This document shows positions 1-7,127 of a DNA stretch of 18,042 bases, one piece after another. The stretch comes from Bacteroidetes bacterium UBA1860. Lineage in GTDB: Bacteria; Bacteroidota; Rhodothermia; Balneolales; Balneolaceae. Position numbers and translations under genes: made by a program. Every line of letters begins with the position of its first letter. Position 1 is the stretch's first letter. The stretch is taken from contig DDIC01000074.1 of the NCBI GenBank assembly GCA_002338335.1, forward strand, positions 23,515 through 41,556. The letters are read 5' to 3'. The notes under the pieces are model-generated. The model was given only the letters and a program-made list of their open reading frames with translations. It made no database searches and had not been told where the DNA came from.

Positions 1-1
1 G

Positions 2-463
2 GCGGCCAGCCATACCATTCGCGATTATGTGGAATCACTCGATAATTATGATGTTGGCGGCGTCTCTACGGTCGAGCATGGGACAACGCCGATAGCATTC
101 TCACCCTCTGGTATTTTGGCACAGCAACTACAATGGACATGGAACAACTGGACAACGGCTGCAGAAACCAAGTGGGTGTCCCGACAGTACCTCGATAATA
201 CGGGGACCGAAAGTCGCTCGATTGACCCTTATATCGTAACAAATCTGCAATTCACAGGAGATGCATCCAATGCTTCATGGGCACAACGGCTGGGCCTTGA
301 TGAGCTCAAACTAACGGTTCGCATCGCCAATGTATTCAATGAGGCCTATGTCGCCAATGGATACACGTTTGGGTTTGTTGCCGGCGGGGAGACACAGTAT
401 TTCAACTATGTTTATCCCCAAGCCGAACGCCATGTGATGACAACACTTCGATTAGGGTTTTAG
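2..463 (+). CDS. TonB-dependent outer-membrane receptor, C-terminal fragment
   Basis: The open frame enters from the left edge of the window (codons readable from base 2) and ends at a TAG, so only about 153 C-terminal residues are visible. They alternate polar and hydrophobic residues as beta-barrel strands do. They include the pattern IANVFNEAYV, typical of the late strands of TonB-dependent receptors, and end in LRLGF with a terminal Phe, the usual outer-membrane barrel assembly signal. The protein would import a ligand (siderophore, vitamin, sugar or peptide) across the outer membrane using TonB energy. The plug domain and substrate clues lie outside the window, so the substrate cannot be named. 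The next gene is on the same strand and encodes an exported peptidase. A GTG at base 29 is not a real start. Confidence 0.85.
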   Translation, partial: AASHTIRDYVESLDNYDVGGVSTVEHGTTPIAFSPSGILAQQLQWTWNNWTTAAETKWVSRQYLDNTGTESRSIDPYIVTNLQFTGDASNASWAQRLGLDELKLTVRIANVFNEAYVANGYTFGFVAGGETQYFNYVYPQAERHVMTTLRLGF

Positions 464-476
464 GTATCTAGATCAC

Positions 477-506
477 TTGGTTAAAGACGAGTAGTAGATA
501 GATTAG
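477..506 (+). promoter_or_regulatory. possible Bacteroidota-type promoter before the M14 peptidase gene
   Basis: TTGG at 477-480 and TAGATTAG at 499-506 are separated by 18 nt. They resemble the TTTG / TAnnTTTG promoter elements described for Bacteroidota, with mismatches and a spacer slightly shorter than usual. Transcription would begin near base 513, giving a leader of about 65 nt to the ATG at 579. The match is weak and depends on the inferred lineage. Confidence 0.2.
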
Positions 507-578
507 AGTGGAATAGTTATGTTGAGTCTCCTCGACCATGAGGATCGTACTCTATTGTCCTTCATCGACCTACTACCC

Positions 579-3191
579 ATGACCTCTATTTCACATATAC
601 TCCGCCGCTTAGGTATACCATTTCTTCTTTTTGCTCTGTTTGGCGTCCAAGCCTACTCCCAAGAAACGAGCATTCAAGTCACTCAACCCTCCGAATATCT
701 AGGCTACAATTTAGGAGAGAGATTCACGCCACACCACAAAGTGATAGGATATTTTGAGCATGTTGCAAAGCAATCCAATCGAGTATCCTACCATACGTAT
801 GGTTCAACCTATGAAGGTCGCGATCTTGTCTATGTCGTGGTTACATCACTTACCAATCATGAGGTACTTGAGGAGATAAGAACAAACAATCTTAAACTTT
901 CTGGTCTACAAGAGGGAGAACCAACTGCTACTCAAAGAGCTATTACTTGGCTGAGTTATAATGTGCACGGCGATGAGGCCTCGAGTTCTGAAGCTGCAAT
1001 GAAGACGTTGTTTGAACTAGCAACCAGTCAAGATTCAGACCTCCAGCAATGGTTAGATGCGTCTGTCATTATCATGGACCCCATGCTAAACCCAGACGGA
1101 CGAGATCGATACGTTGCCTTTGTAACTCAACAAACGGGTATGAACCCAAATTCAAATGGATATGCACAAGAGCACGATCAACCATGGCCGAGAGGTAGGG
1201 CTAACCATTACCTCTTCGACCTTAATCGTGACTGGGCGTGGGGGATCCAAAAAGAGTCAAGGCACCGCATAGAAGCATATCACCAGTGGATGCCACATAT
1301 CCATGTTGATTTTCATGAACAAGGGTTCACTTCACCTTACTACTTCGCTCCAGCGGCTGAACCTTATCCCCCTGCCATTACACCTTGGCAGAGAAGTTTC
1401 CAGCAAACTATCGGCGCATATAATATGGCTGCATTTGATCAGCGCGGTTGGCATTACTTTACAAGGGAGGTTTTCGATTTGTTTTACCCAAGTTATGGCG
1501 ACACTTGGCCAACGTTTAATGGCTCAATTGGTATGACGTATGAACAAGCCGGAGGTGGATACGCGGGACTTTCGATTTCATTGCCGCAAGGAGGTGAGTT
1601 GACGTTAGCGGATCGACTCCTGCATCATCATACCACGGGTCTGGCAACCATAGAAGCCGTCGCAGAGAATGCCGACCGAATCGTGGATGAGTTCTCCTCC
1701 CAGGCACAACTATCTATGTCACAACCACGAGGAACGTATGGATCATACATTATCCCTCAAGGTCAACTCAAGGATAAGATGCATGCACTTACAACCTTCC
1801 TGGAAGCCCAAGGAATTATATTTGGCATGGCGGACATAAACCGATCCTTGGATGGATATAACTATGCTCTAGGCGCTGAGAGGAGGGTAAGAGTGGAATC
1901 TGGAGACCTAGTGATTCCTGCTGTACAGCCCAAAGGTCAACTTGTTTCAGTATTGTTTGACCCACGTCCAGGACTTTCAGACTCAATGACATATGACATC
2001 ACATCGTGGGAAATGCCGTATCGATATGGATTGGAGGCAGTAGCTATACGCCCTGCATTGCGACTGAGTCAAACACAACAAGCAAGCGATTATGAGCCCA
2101 AAGGTGGCGTTAAAGTGACACAAAATGGCCTCGCAACACTCACTGAACCACTCTCTGAGCCTTTTGATCCTACGGAGAAACCTTATGCGTATGTATTGCC
2201 TTGGTCATCACTTCAAGACGCCAAATTTCTTGCAGATTGGTTCGAAGCAGGTGGACATGTACAAGTATCTATGAACCCATTCACAATTGGGGAAACGTCA
2301 TTTCCTCGTGGATCCTTAGTGATCACTCGTGAATACAATCCTGCGATGATTGACCGATTTGATTCTACTCTTTACTCATTAGCAGAGACTCATGGTCGCA
2401 CCCTATTTGTAACCTCATCTGGAGCTGTCACAACCGGCTCAGATTTTGGAGCTAGCTCAATGGAACTTGTTATGGCTCCAAAGGTTGGGGTCATCTCCCG
2501 TGACGTAACGTCTTCTTTATCTCTCGGCGAAGTATGGCACTACATGGACCAGCAATTAGGGTACCCCTCTGCATTAATTCCTGGCGCTAATATTTCTGCA
2601 GACGTCTTGTCTGAATTGGATGTATTGGTCATGCCATCTGGGGATTATCGTGGATTTTCGGAATCGCAAATCAATGCTGTTCATGAATGGATTCAAGGTG
2701 GTGGTCGTCTAGTCGCAATCGGCACAAGTCTCCGTGCATTGGAGCGCTCTGACTTATTTGGCATCACCTCGTCATCCGCGAGCAACCCATCTGAGGACTC
2801 CGAGCAAGAGGATCCATTGGCTACATCCTATGAAGATCAAAATCGGTCACGAGTTTCTTCATTTAACCCGGGTTCTGTCTACAAGATTCGATTGGATGAC
2901 ACTCACCCACTCGCATTTGGATATAGTGATCACATGTACGTCATGAATATATCTAATCAGGCGTATGAGCCTCTTTCAAATGGTACAATTGGGCTTATAG
3001 ACCCTTCCTCTCACATGAGTGGGTTTATTGGCGGGGAAGCCAAACGTGCCTTTGAAGGATCCATGGCAATTGGGCGAGAGTCTATTGGTCCTGGAGAGGT
3101 GATTTACCTCCCAATTAATCCTTTATTCAGAGGATTTTGGGAGGAATCAAAGCTACTGGTGGCAAACGCCCTCTTCTTAGGAGGACTTTAG
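579..3191 (+). CDS. exported M14-family zinc carboxypeptidase-like protein with C-terminal amidotransferase-like domain
   Basis: This predicted secreted metallopeptidase probably trims peptides in the periplasm or outside the cell. I chose the ATG at 579 rather than 519 because it places a signal peptide at the N terminus (MTSISHILRR, a hydrophobic run, then AYS-Q). The frame gives 870 residues. Zinc-site motifs of family M14 are in order: HGDE with H130 and E133, LNPDGRDR, FDLNRDW, the third ligand in DFHEQG (H246), and the catalytic Glu in MTYEQAGGG (E322). Residues from about 635 to the end include a flavodoxin/class-I-amidotransferase-like stretch (VLVMPSGDYRGF, then a helix and GGGRLVAIG), a layout known for long bacterial M14 proteins. 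No catalytic Cys of a true amidotransferase is visible there. The 3' end overlaps the convergent msrA by 15 nt. The exact substrate is unknown. Confidence 0.88.
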   Translation: MTSISHILRRLGIPFLLFALFGVQAYSQETSIQVTQPSEYLGYNLGERFTPHHKVIGYFEHVAKQSNRVSYHTYGSTYEGRDLVYVVVTSLTNHEVLEEIRTNNLKLSGLQEGEPTATQRAITWLSYNVHGDEASSSEAAMKTLFELATSQDSDLQQWLDASVIIMDPMLNPDGRDRYVAFVTQQTGMNPNSNGYAQEHDQPWPRGRANHYLFDLNRDWAWGIQKESRHRIEAYHQWMPHIHVDFHEQGFTSPYYFAPAAEPYPPAITPWQRSFQQTIGAYNMAAFDQRGWHYFTREVFDLFYPSYGDTWPTFNGSIGMTYEQAGGGYAGLSISLPQGGELTLADRLLHHHTTGLATIEAVAENADRIVDEFSSQAQLSMSQPRGTYGSYIIPQGQLKDKMHALTTFLEAQGIIFGMADINRSLDGYNYALGAERRVRVESGDLVIPAVQPKGQLVSVLFDPRPGLSDSMTYDITSWEMPYRYGLEAVAIRPALRLSQTQQASDYEPKGGVKVTQNGLATLTEPLSEPFDPTEKPYAYVLPWSSLQDAKFLADWFEAGGHVQVSMNPFTIGETSFPRGSLVITREYNPAMIDRFDSTLYSLAETHGRTLFVTSSGAVTTGSDFGASSMELVMAPKVGVISRDVTSSLSLGEVWHYMDQQLGYPSALIPGANISADVLSELDVLVMPSGDYRGFSESQINAVHEWIQGGGRLVAIGTSLRALERSDLFGITSSSASNPSEDSEQEDPLATSYEDQNRSRVSSFNPGSVYKIRLDDTHPLAFGYSDHMYVMNISNQAYEPLSNGTIGLIDPSSHMSGFIGGEAKRAFEGSMAIGRESIGPGEVIYLPINPLFRGFWEESKLLVANALFLGGL

Positions 3192-3875
3192 CAAATGCTT
3201 AAACTCCTTACGAAACTTGGCTAGCTTCGGTGCAATGACAAACGTGCAATACGGAGCATTAGGATTGTTTTCATAATAATCCTGGTGGTAGTTCTCGGCC
3301 GGATAATACACATCTAGTGGCGTGATTTCTGTCACAATCGGGTCATCCCACAGCTTTTCAGCGGTAATATCGGCGGTCACTTTTTCCGCAATCTGTTTTT
3401 GCTCATCATTGGCGTAAAAAATGGCTGATCGATACTGTGTTCCTACATCGGCTCCCTGTCGATTCAGAGTAGTCGGATCATGCGTGTGATAAAACACAAT
3501 GAGTACCTCTTCAAAGCTGATTACGCTTGGGTCATATTCTAGGCGTACTACTTCAGCATGACCTGTTTGCCCTGTGACAACTTGCTTGTAGGTTGGATCT
3601 TTGACGTGCCCACCTGTGTAGCCCGATTCAACACTTACGGTTCCCTGAAGTTCTTCATAAATGGCTTCGACGCACCAAAAACATCCAGCCCCTAGAATGG
3701 CAACTTCCGTGTCCAGGTTGGGGTTTGAAGGGGTGCTTGTGCGAGGAGTTTCGGCTGTCATAACAGTGCTCTTTGATGTTGGGGTCGTAGCAATGGCCAC
3801 AGTAAGGGTGATCAAGGAGATGAGTGCTCCTAGACCAAGGGTGATTCGTCGGGAATTGGCTTTCATACGTTTCAT
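3177..3875 (-). CDS. msrA: exported peptide-methionine (S)-S-oxide reductase MsrA
   Basis: MsrA reduces methionine-S-sulfoxide in proteins. The family signature GCFWCVEA holds the catalytic Cys65. HTHDPTTLNRQGADVGTQYRS, the substrate-pocket region ENYHQDYY and a C-terminal Cys210 follow in the expected order. Cys68, inside the signature, or Cys210 could act as resolving cysteine. At 232 residues it is longer than a minimal cytosolic MsrA because of an N-terminal basic stretch plus a hydrophobic segment (about residues 12-30) and a Thr/Ser/Pro-rich linker. It is therefore probably exported or membrane-anchored and would repair envelope proteins, needing a periplasmic electron donor that I do not see here. 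A second in-frame ATG (codon 4) is possible. It lies 6 nt after the MFS gene and is probably co-transcribed with it. Its end overlaps the convergent peptidase gene. Confidence 0.93.
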   Translation of the reverse strand: MKRMKANSRRITLGLGALISLITLTVAIATTPTSKSTVMTAETPRTSTPSNPNLDTEVAILGAGCFWCVEAIYEELQGTVSVESGYTGGHVKDPTYKQVVTGQTGHAEVVRLEYDPSVISFEEVLIVFYHTHDPTTLNRQGADVGTQYRSAIFYANDEQKQIAEKVTADITAEKLWDDPIVTEITPLDVYYPAENYHQDYYENNPNAPYCTFVIAPKLAKFRKEFKHLLKSS

Positions 3876-3881
3876 AATCTA

Positions 3882-5144
3882 CTACGATGTTTCATAATCG
3901 CTTTGGCAAAATCCATGTTTCATGGTTTGGAAGGATAATATCATAGCCAACACACAGGTTACGACAGCCATTCCAAAAATCAGATCCACAGAGAAGCGTG
4001 TGTCCAACAAAAACCCCATAATAAAAGGACTCAATGCAGTACCAAAGACCATTAATGAGGCAAAAACACTTCGAACCTGGCCAATATTATCCACGCCATA
4101 CATTTCTGCCCACAAGGCGGATTTCAACGGATTGGCCATACCCATCAAAACACCCATTAAGAAGAGATAAGGATATACAGACCAAGCCCCAGGGACTACT
4201 ATGGGAATCAAAAAGCTCATCATTAAAGGGAGTAAGTAAAAGGGGAAGATTTGGCGAGCCGAAAACCTGTCAATCAAGGGACCAATGGCAATGGCAGCAA
4301 TGACCCTTGCGATGGCAAAGCCAATAAATGCCGTTGCGATGGTGGTCGCTTTCCAACCGTAGTCTGGCCCAAAGGAGACTTGATACAAAAAGAAGCCAGT
4401 TACCCAAAAGGGTGGGACAAGGGCTGCGGGCAAGACATAAATCATGCGTCGATCTTTGAGGTAGGCAAGGTATTCAAAAGGATTCACCCAACGGCGACCT
4501 TGGGCTTTTCGCTCCTGTCGCTCTTGCTCCCCGCGCCGCGCGGCCTCTTCATTCACAGGGTGCTTCCGAATCAACCGGAAATACGCGGGCGCCACAAACA
4601 GGGCAAGTGTGAAGGCAAACAACAGCCACAGATTACGCCAATACATAAACGTTGTGAGGGCCGCGACCATCAACGGCATAATGCCTTCTGCGATAGGGTA
4701 CCCTAGGCTAGAAATGGATAATGCCTTCCCCCTTTCTCGATCATAAACTTTGGCCATGGTGGTATCCGCGGTGTGGCCACTGAGCCCCTGCCCTGCCAAC
4801 CGGAGCAAGAAAATGGCCAAAAATAGTGTCGCAAGGCCCCAACTATTGGCCATAATCAAACTTGCCAGGGCTAGAATGAGTGCCACAGCGGTGCTGTAAT
4901 GTTTCACTGGAATGCGATCAATCCATTGGCCAGCCACAGGCAATAGAGCAGCGCTTGATAGGGTGGCTAGCGAGTATAGAGACCCGAAGGTGCCATTTGT
5001 GAGTGAAAATTCGTCCAGAAAAAAGGGGACGAAAAGGGAAAACAAAAACGTTTGCCCAAAGCTAGAGAAGAAGGTAAGCGATGCCCCAAAGACCAAGATT
5101 CGCCACTCCCGAAAGATGAAATCGAGGTAGTTTTTCACGGTCAT
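3882..5144 (-). CDS. major facilitator superfamily (MFS) transporter
   Basis: This 420-residue protein has about twelve hydrophobic spans in two bundles of six, joined by a basic cytoplasmic loop (about residues 190-233, rich in Arg, Lys and Glu). An MFS motif A-like GQWIDRIPVK sits between spans 2 and 3 (residues 72-81), and DRERGKALSIS at 135-145 resembles the conserved loop before span 5. It would be an inner-membrane secondary transporter; the sequence does not tell me the substrate. The gene starts 181 nt from the divergent metalloregulator gene and ends 6 nt before msrA. The context allows a role in metal or oxidative-stress physiology, but drug, sugar or organic-acid transport is equally compatible. 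Confidence 0.85.
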   Translation of the reverse strand: MTVKNYLDFIFREWRILVFGASLTFFSSFGQTFLFSLFVPFFLDEFSLTNGTFGSLYSLATLSSAALLPVAGQWIDRIPVKHYSTAVALILALASLIMANSWGLATLFLAIFLLRLAGQGLSGHTADTTMAKVYDRERGKALSISSLGYPIAEGIMPLMVAALTTFMYWRNLWLLFAFTLALFVAPAYFRLIRKHPVNEEAARRGEQERQERKAQGRRWVNPFEYLAYLKDRRMIYVLPAALVPPFWVTGFFLYQVSFGPDYGWKATTIATAFIGFAIARVIAAIAIGPLIDRFSARQIFPFYLLPLMMSFLIPIVVPGAWSVYPYLFLMGVLMGMANPLKSALWAEMYGVDNIGQVRSVFASLMVFGTALSPFIMGFLLDTRFSVDLIFGMAVVTCVLAMILSFQTMKHGFCQSDYETS

Positions 5145-5263
5145 TAAGATACGGACATGGTTTGGGCTTCACTAATGGGGTGGTCTGGTGCTCACGCTCT
5201 CAGGCGTGCTGGGGGTCGGTAGCGCTTATTGCGGTCACTCGCGCCAATTGCCAACGCTCAACC

Positions 5264-5293
5264 GCGACATCAACCGACATCAAACGCCATCAA
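5264..5293 (+). repeat. three 10-bp tandem repeats in the MFS/mntR divergent intergenic region
   Basis: The units GCGACATCAA, CCGACATCAA and ACGCCATCAA follow each other without gap, and a fourth partial unit begins GCGAAG. The centre of each unit (CGaCATCAA) is nearly constant. The 10-bp period is close to one helical turn, and the block ends 32 nt before the regulator start codon, so it is a candidate protein-binding array. The rest of the 181-nt intergenic region (5145-5325) holds a short GC stem (CACGC at 5193-5197 with GCGTG at 5204-5208) and no other gene. Confidence 0.55.
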
Positions 5294-5325
5294 GCGAAGA
5301 ATCCAAAAATTGTAGATATTTCATC

Positions 5326-6048
5326 ATGCCTGCATCTCAAAGAGACTCCGATTTAGAGCCTACCAACCACCAACGTATTGTGGATGGTGAGGTAATAAGC
5401 CATGCGGCAGAAGATTATCTCAAATGCATCCTCAAAATTGGAGATCGAGAGGCTGTTCCCAATCAGAAAATCGCCGATGCGCTTGATGTTAAACCGGCGT
5501 CGGTTACCAAGATGATCAAAAAGTTGGAATCGATGAAGTTGGTCGAGAACCAACCTTATTATGGTACACGACTCACACCCACAGGGCACCTAATCGCTGT
5601 AGAAATTCTTCGCCATCATCGCCTTATCGAAACGTTTTTACACAAAATCATGGGCCTACCTTGGGATCAGGTTCACGAAGAGGCTGAGCGATGGGAGCAC
5701 GTTTTGAGTGAGGCGGTAGAGTCCAAAATGGATGCGATGTTGGGTTTTCCAAGCCACGATCCCCACGGAGACCCTATTCCAACGGCTGATCTTGAGATGA
5801 GAGGGCAACGATACCCCTCCCTTGACAAGACACATGTGGGTGAAGGGGTGATGACCATTGCAGCGGTATCCGACGCAGATGGGGAATTTTTACGCCAATG
5901 TGCTGATTGGGGTGTTCGACCGGGGGTTCGCATAGATGTGGTGGATCGTTCGCCGTCATCGGTCACCATTGAGCTCCCGAATAATGGTCGCAGACTCGAG
6001 CTCCATCAGGAACTTGCGGCGTCGATTTTCGTAAAAGAGGGAATCTAA
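5326..6048 (+). CDS. DtxR/MntR-family metal-dependent transcriptional regulator with FeoA-like domain
   Basis: This 240-residue regulator has a winged helix (about 25-90, with KIADALDVKPASVTKMIKKL as recognition region), a metal-binding/dimerization domain (about 91-155) and a C-terminal SH3-like FeoA domain (about 172-236). Aligned by eye, D30, H98, E121, E124 and H125 match the Mn ligands D8, H77, E99, E102 and H103 of Bacillus MntR. The positions that are Met10 and Cys102 in iron-sensing DtxR are Asp and Glu here, which favours manganese. MntR E11 corresponds to K33. The region GLPWDQVHEEAERWEHV is otherwise very DtxR-like. I start at the ATG at 5326, just before PASQRD; the frame remains open to 5188, but that extension runs through the repeat array and looks non-coding. 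Co-directional with the DUF2752 gene 10 nt downstream. Confidence 0.88.
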   Translation: MPASQRDSDLEPTNHQRIVDGEVISHAAEDYLKCILKIGDREAVPNQKIADALDVKPASVTKMIKKLESMKLVENQPYYGTRLTPTGHLIAVEILRHHRLIETFLHKIMGLPWDQVHEEAERWEHVLSEAVESKMDAMLGFPSHDPHGDPIPTADLEMRGQRYPSLDKTHVGEGVMTIAAVSDADGEFLRQCADWGVRPGVRIDVVDRSPSSVTIELPNNGRRLELHQELAASIFVKEGI

Positions 6049-6058
6049 CCCCCTGGCT

Positions 6059-6385
6059 ATGAAATTCTTTTGGTTTTGGCTTTGTCGAGAATGGCCTTAT
6101 GCCCTCGTGTTTGGGTACCTCGGGGTCTCTGTGATACTGAATGCCACTTTTGGATGGACGATGGGTATTCCTTGTGTGTTGGACTCTCTTCTTGGTCGAG
6201 AATGTCCTGGGTGCGGGCTTACACGTGCTGGCGTGTGCTTGGTGCAGGGTGACTTCGCGGGGGCGTGGGCTGCTAACCCATTATGGGTGATTGTCGTACC
6301 GCTTGGCTCATGGATTGTGGTGTCCTCGGTTCGGGATGCCAAAAAGGCTTTTCGCCACCAAAAAATGCTCAAAGGACGTTCGTGA
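6059..6385 (+). CDS. DUF2752 family small membrane protein
   Basis: This 108-residue protein has two hydrophobic spans (about 14-30 and 72-90). Between them are the DUF2752 hallmark C49-P-G-C-GLTRA and a preceding Cys39 in GIPCV. The function of DUF2752 is not established; the conserved cysteines could bind a metal or heme or form a disulfide, which is inference. The C terminus is basic (RHQKMLKGRS) and probably cytoplasmic. The start is 10 nt after the stop of the metalloregulator, so the two are almost certainly one transcription unit. It ends 46 nt before the convergent lipoprotein gene, with no clear terminator hairpin between them. Confidence 0.85.
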   Translation: MKFFWFWLCREWPYALVFGYLGVSVILNATFGWTMGIPCVLDSLLGRECPGCGLTRAGVCLVQGDFAGAWAANPLWVIVVPLGSWIVVSSVRDAKKAFRHQKMLKGRS

Positions 6386-6431
6386 GAGTATGGTGTGCTG
6401 CCACAGGCAAGCCACTCAAGAAACTAAGACC

Positions 6432-7001
6432 TTATTTACGCTTAAAAACGACGGTGTAACCAGACATTCCGTTGGTAATGGCAATCGTTCGTTTGGAACT
6501 TGATGGGATGATAAGCGCACCATCCTCATGTGAGGCAAGCGTATTCGCATCATATAGATCCACAGCCTCGGATTGTTGCACGACGCCATTTGGCCTCAAG
6601 GTAATTTCATAATATTGAGGGGCATGCTTCATCAAGGATCCTGAAACAGCATCGACTGCCCAAAACAAAACATTAAACAGGTTGAAAAAACTCGCTTTGT
6701 TGAACTCTTTTTCCAGAACAAACTGGCGAGTCTCATACCCATCCAGTTGGAGCGCAATATTCACGTCGTTGATCGATCGCTTCACACTCACGGTCGTTGG
6801 AGTGGTACCTTTTTCAAGACCATTAATAAACACCATGGCACCTGCAGGATCAGACTCAAAACGAATATCATCATCGGTTCCTGTAAACAGTGTCGCACAT
6901 CCGCTGAGCAATAGAATAAAGCCCAACAGTTTGATGTTGGTCAGAGCGGATTTTCGTGAGTTCCACGACGTGTTCGATGATGTAATCTGATTTAATTGCA
7001 T
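6432..7001 (-). CDS. PEGA-domain-like lipoprotein
   Basis: The 189-residue product has a basic N-terminal stretch, a hydrophobic segment (about 22-34) and a lipobox LLSGC with the acylated Cys at 35. Residues about 46-96 (FESDPAGAMVFINGLEKGTTP and following) match the PEGA pattern: a short beta fold in which a Pro-x-Gly-Ala turn precedes a small-domain repeat, often found in surface proteins. A hydrophobic, aromatic segment (FFNLFNVLFWAVDAVSG, about 104-120) could insert into the membrane. No enzymatic residues are recognisable. The Met start is rather far from the lipobox, but no closer Met exists. The gene is divergent from the propeller-amidohydrolase gene across 126 nt. Confidence 0.75.
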   Translation of the reverse strand: MQLNQITSSNTSWNSRKSALTNIKLLGFILLLSGCATLFTGTDDDIRFESDPAGAMVFINGLEKGTTPTTVSVKRSINDVNIALQLDGYETRQFVLEKEFNKASFFNLFNVLFWAVDAVSGSLMKHAPQYYEITLRPNGVVQQSEAVDLYDANTLASHEDGALIIPSSSKRTIAITNGMSGYTVVFKRK

Positions 7002-7042
7002 GAACCTAAGTTATTCACAAGTGGCGTGATAGGCAACAGATT

Positions 7043-7082
7043 GCAAAACGCATCTTTGGTTTAGCTTTTGCGAATAACCAAA
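7043..7082 (+). promoter_or_regulatory. overlapping inverted repeats in a divergent promoter region
   Basis: GCAAAA (7043-7048) pairs with TTTTGC (7066-7071), and TTTGGTT (7055-7061) pairs with AACCAAA (7076-7082). The two stems interleave, so they would be mutually exclusive or form a pseudoknot. They lie in the 126-nt gap between the divergent lipoprotein and amidohydrolase genes. They may be operator half-sites or leader structure; chance is not excluded in this A/T-rich stretch. Confidence 0.25.
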
Positions 7083-7127
7083 AGTTCTTGTTAATTCAAC
7101 ATCTACACTTCATTAACCTCTATCAGG

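Noticed and set aside
519..578. Upstream extension of the M14 peptidase to the ATG at 519
   Set aside because: It would put 20 charged residues before a clear signal peptide; the ATG at 579 gives the standard N terminus.
4251..4706. 151-codon plus-strand frame antisense to the MFS gene
   Set aside because: Low-complexity, Lys/Gln/Pro-rich composition with no domain; the opposite strand encodes a clear twelve-span transporter.
5188..5325. Upstream extension of the metalloregulator frame to 5188
   Set aside because: It reads through the repeat array and a GC-rich stem and has no similarity to the DtxR/MntR N terminus.
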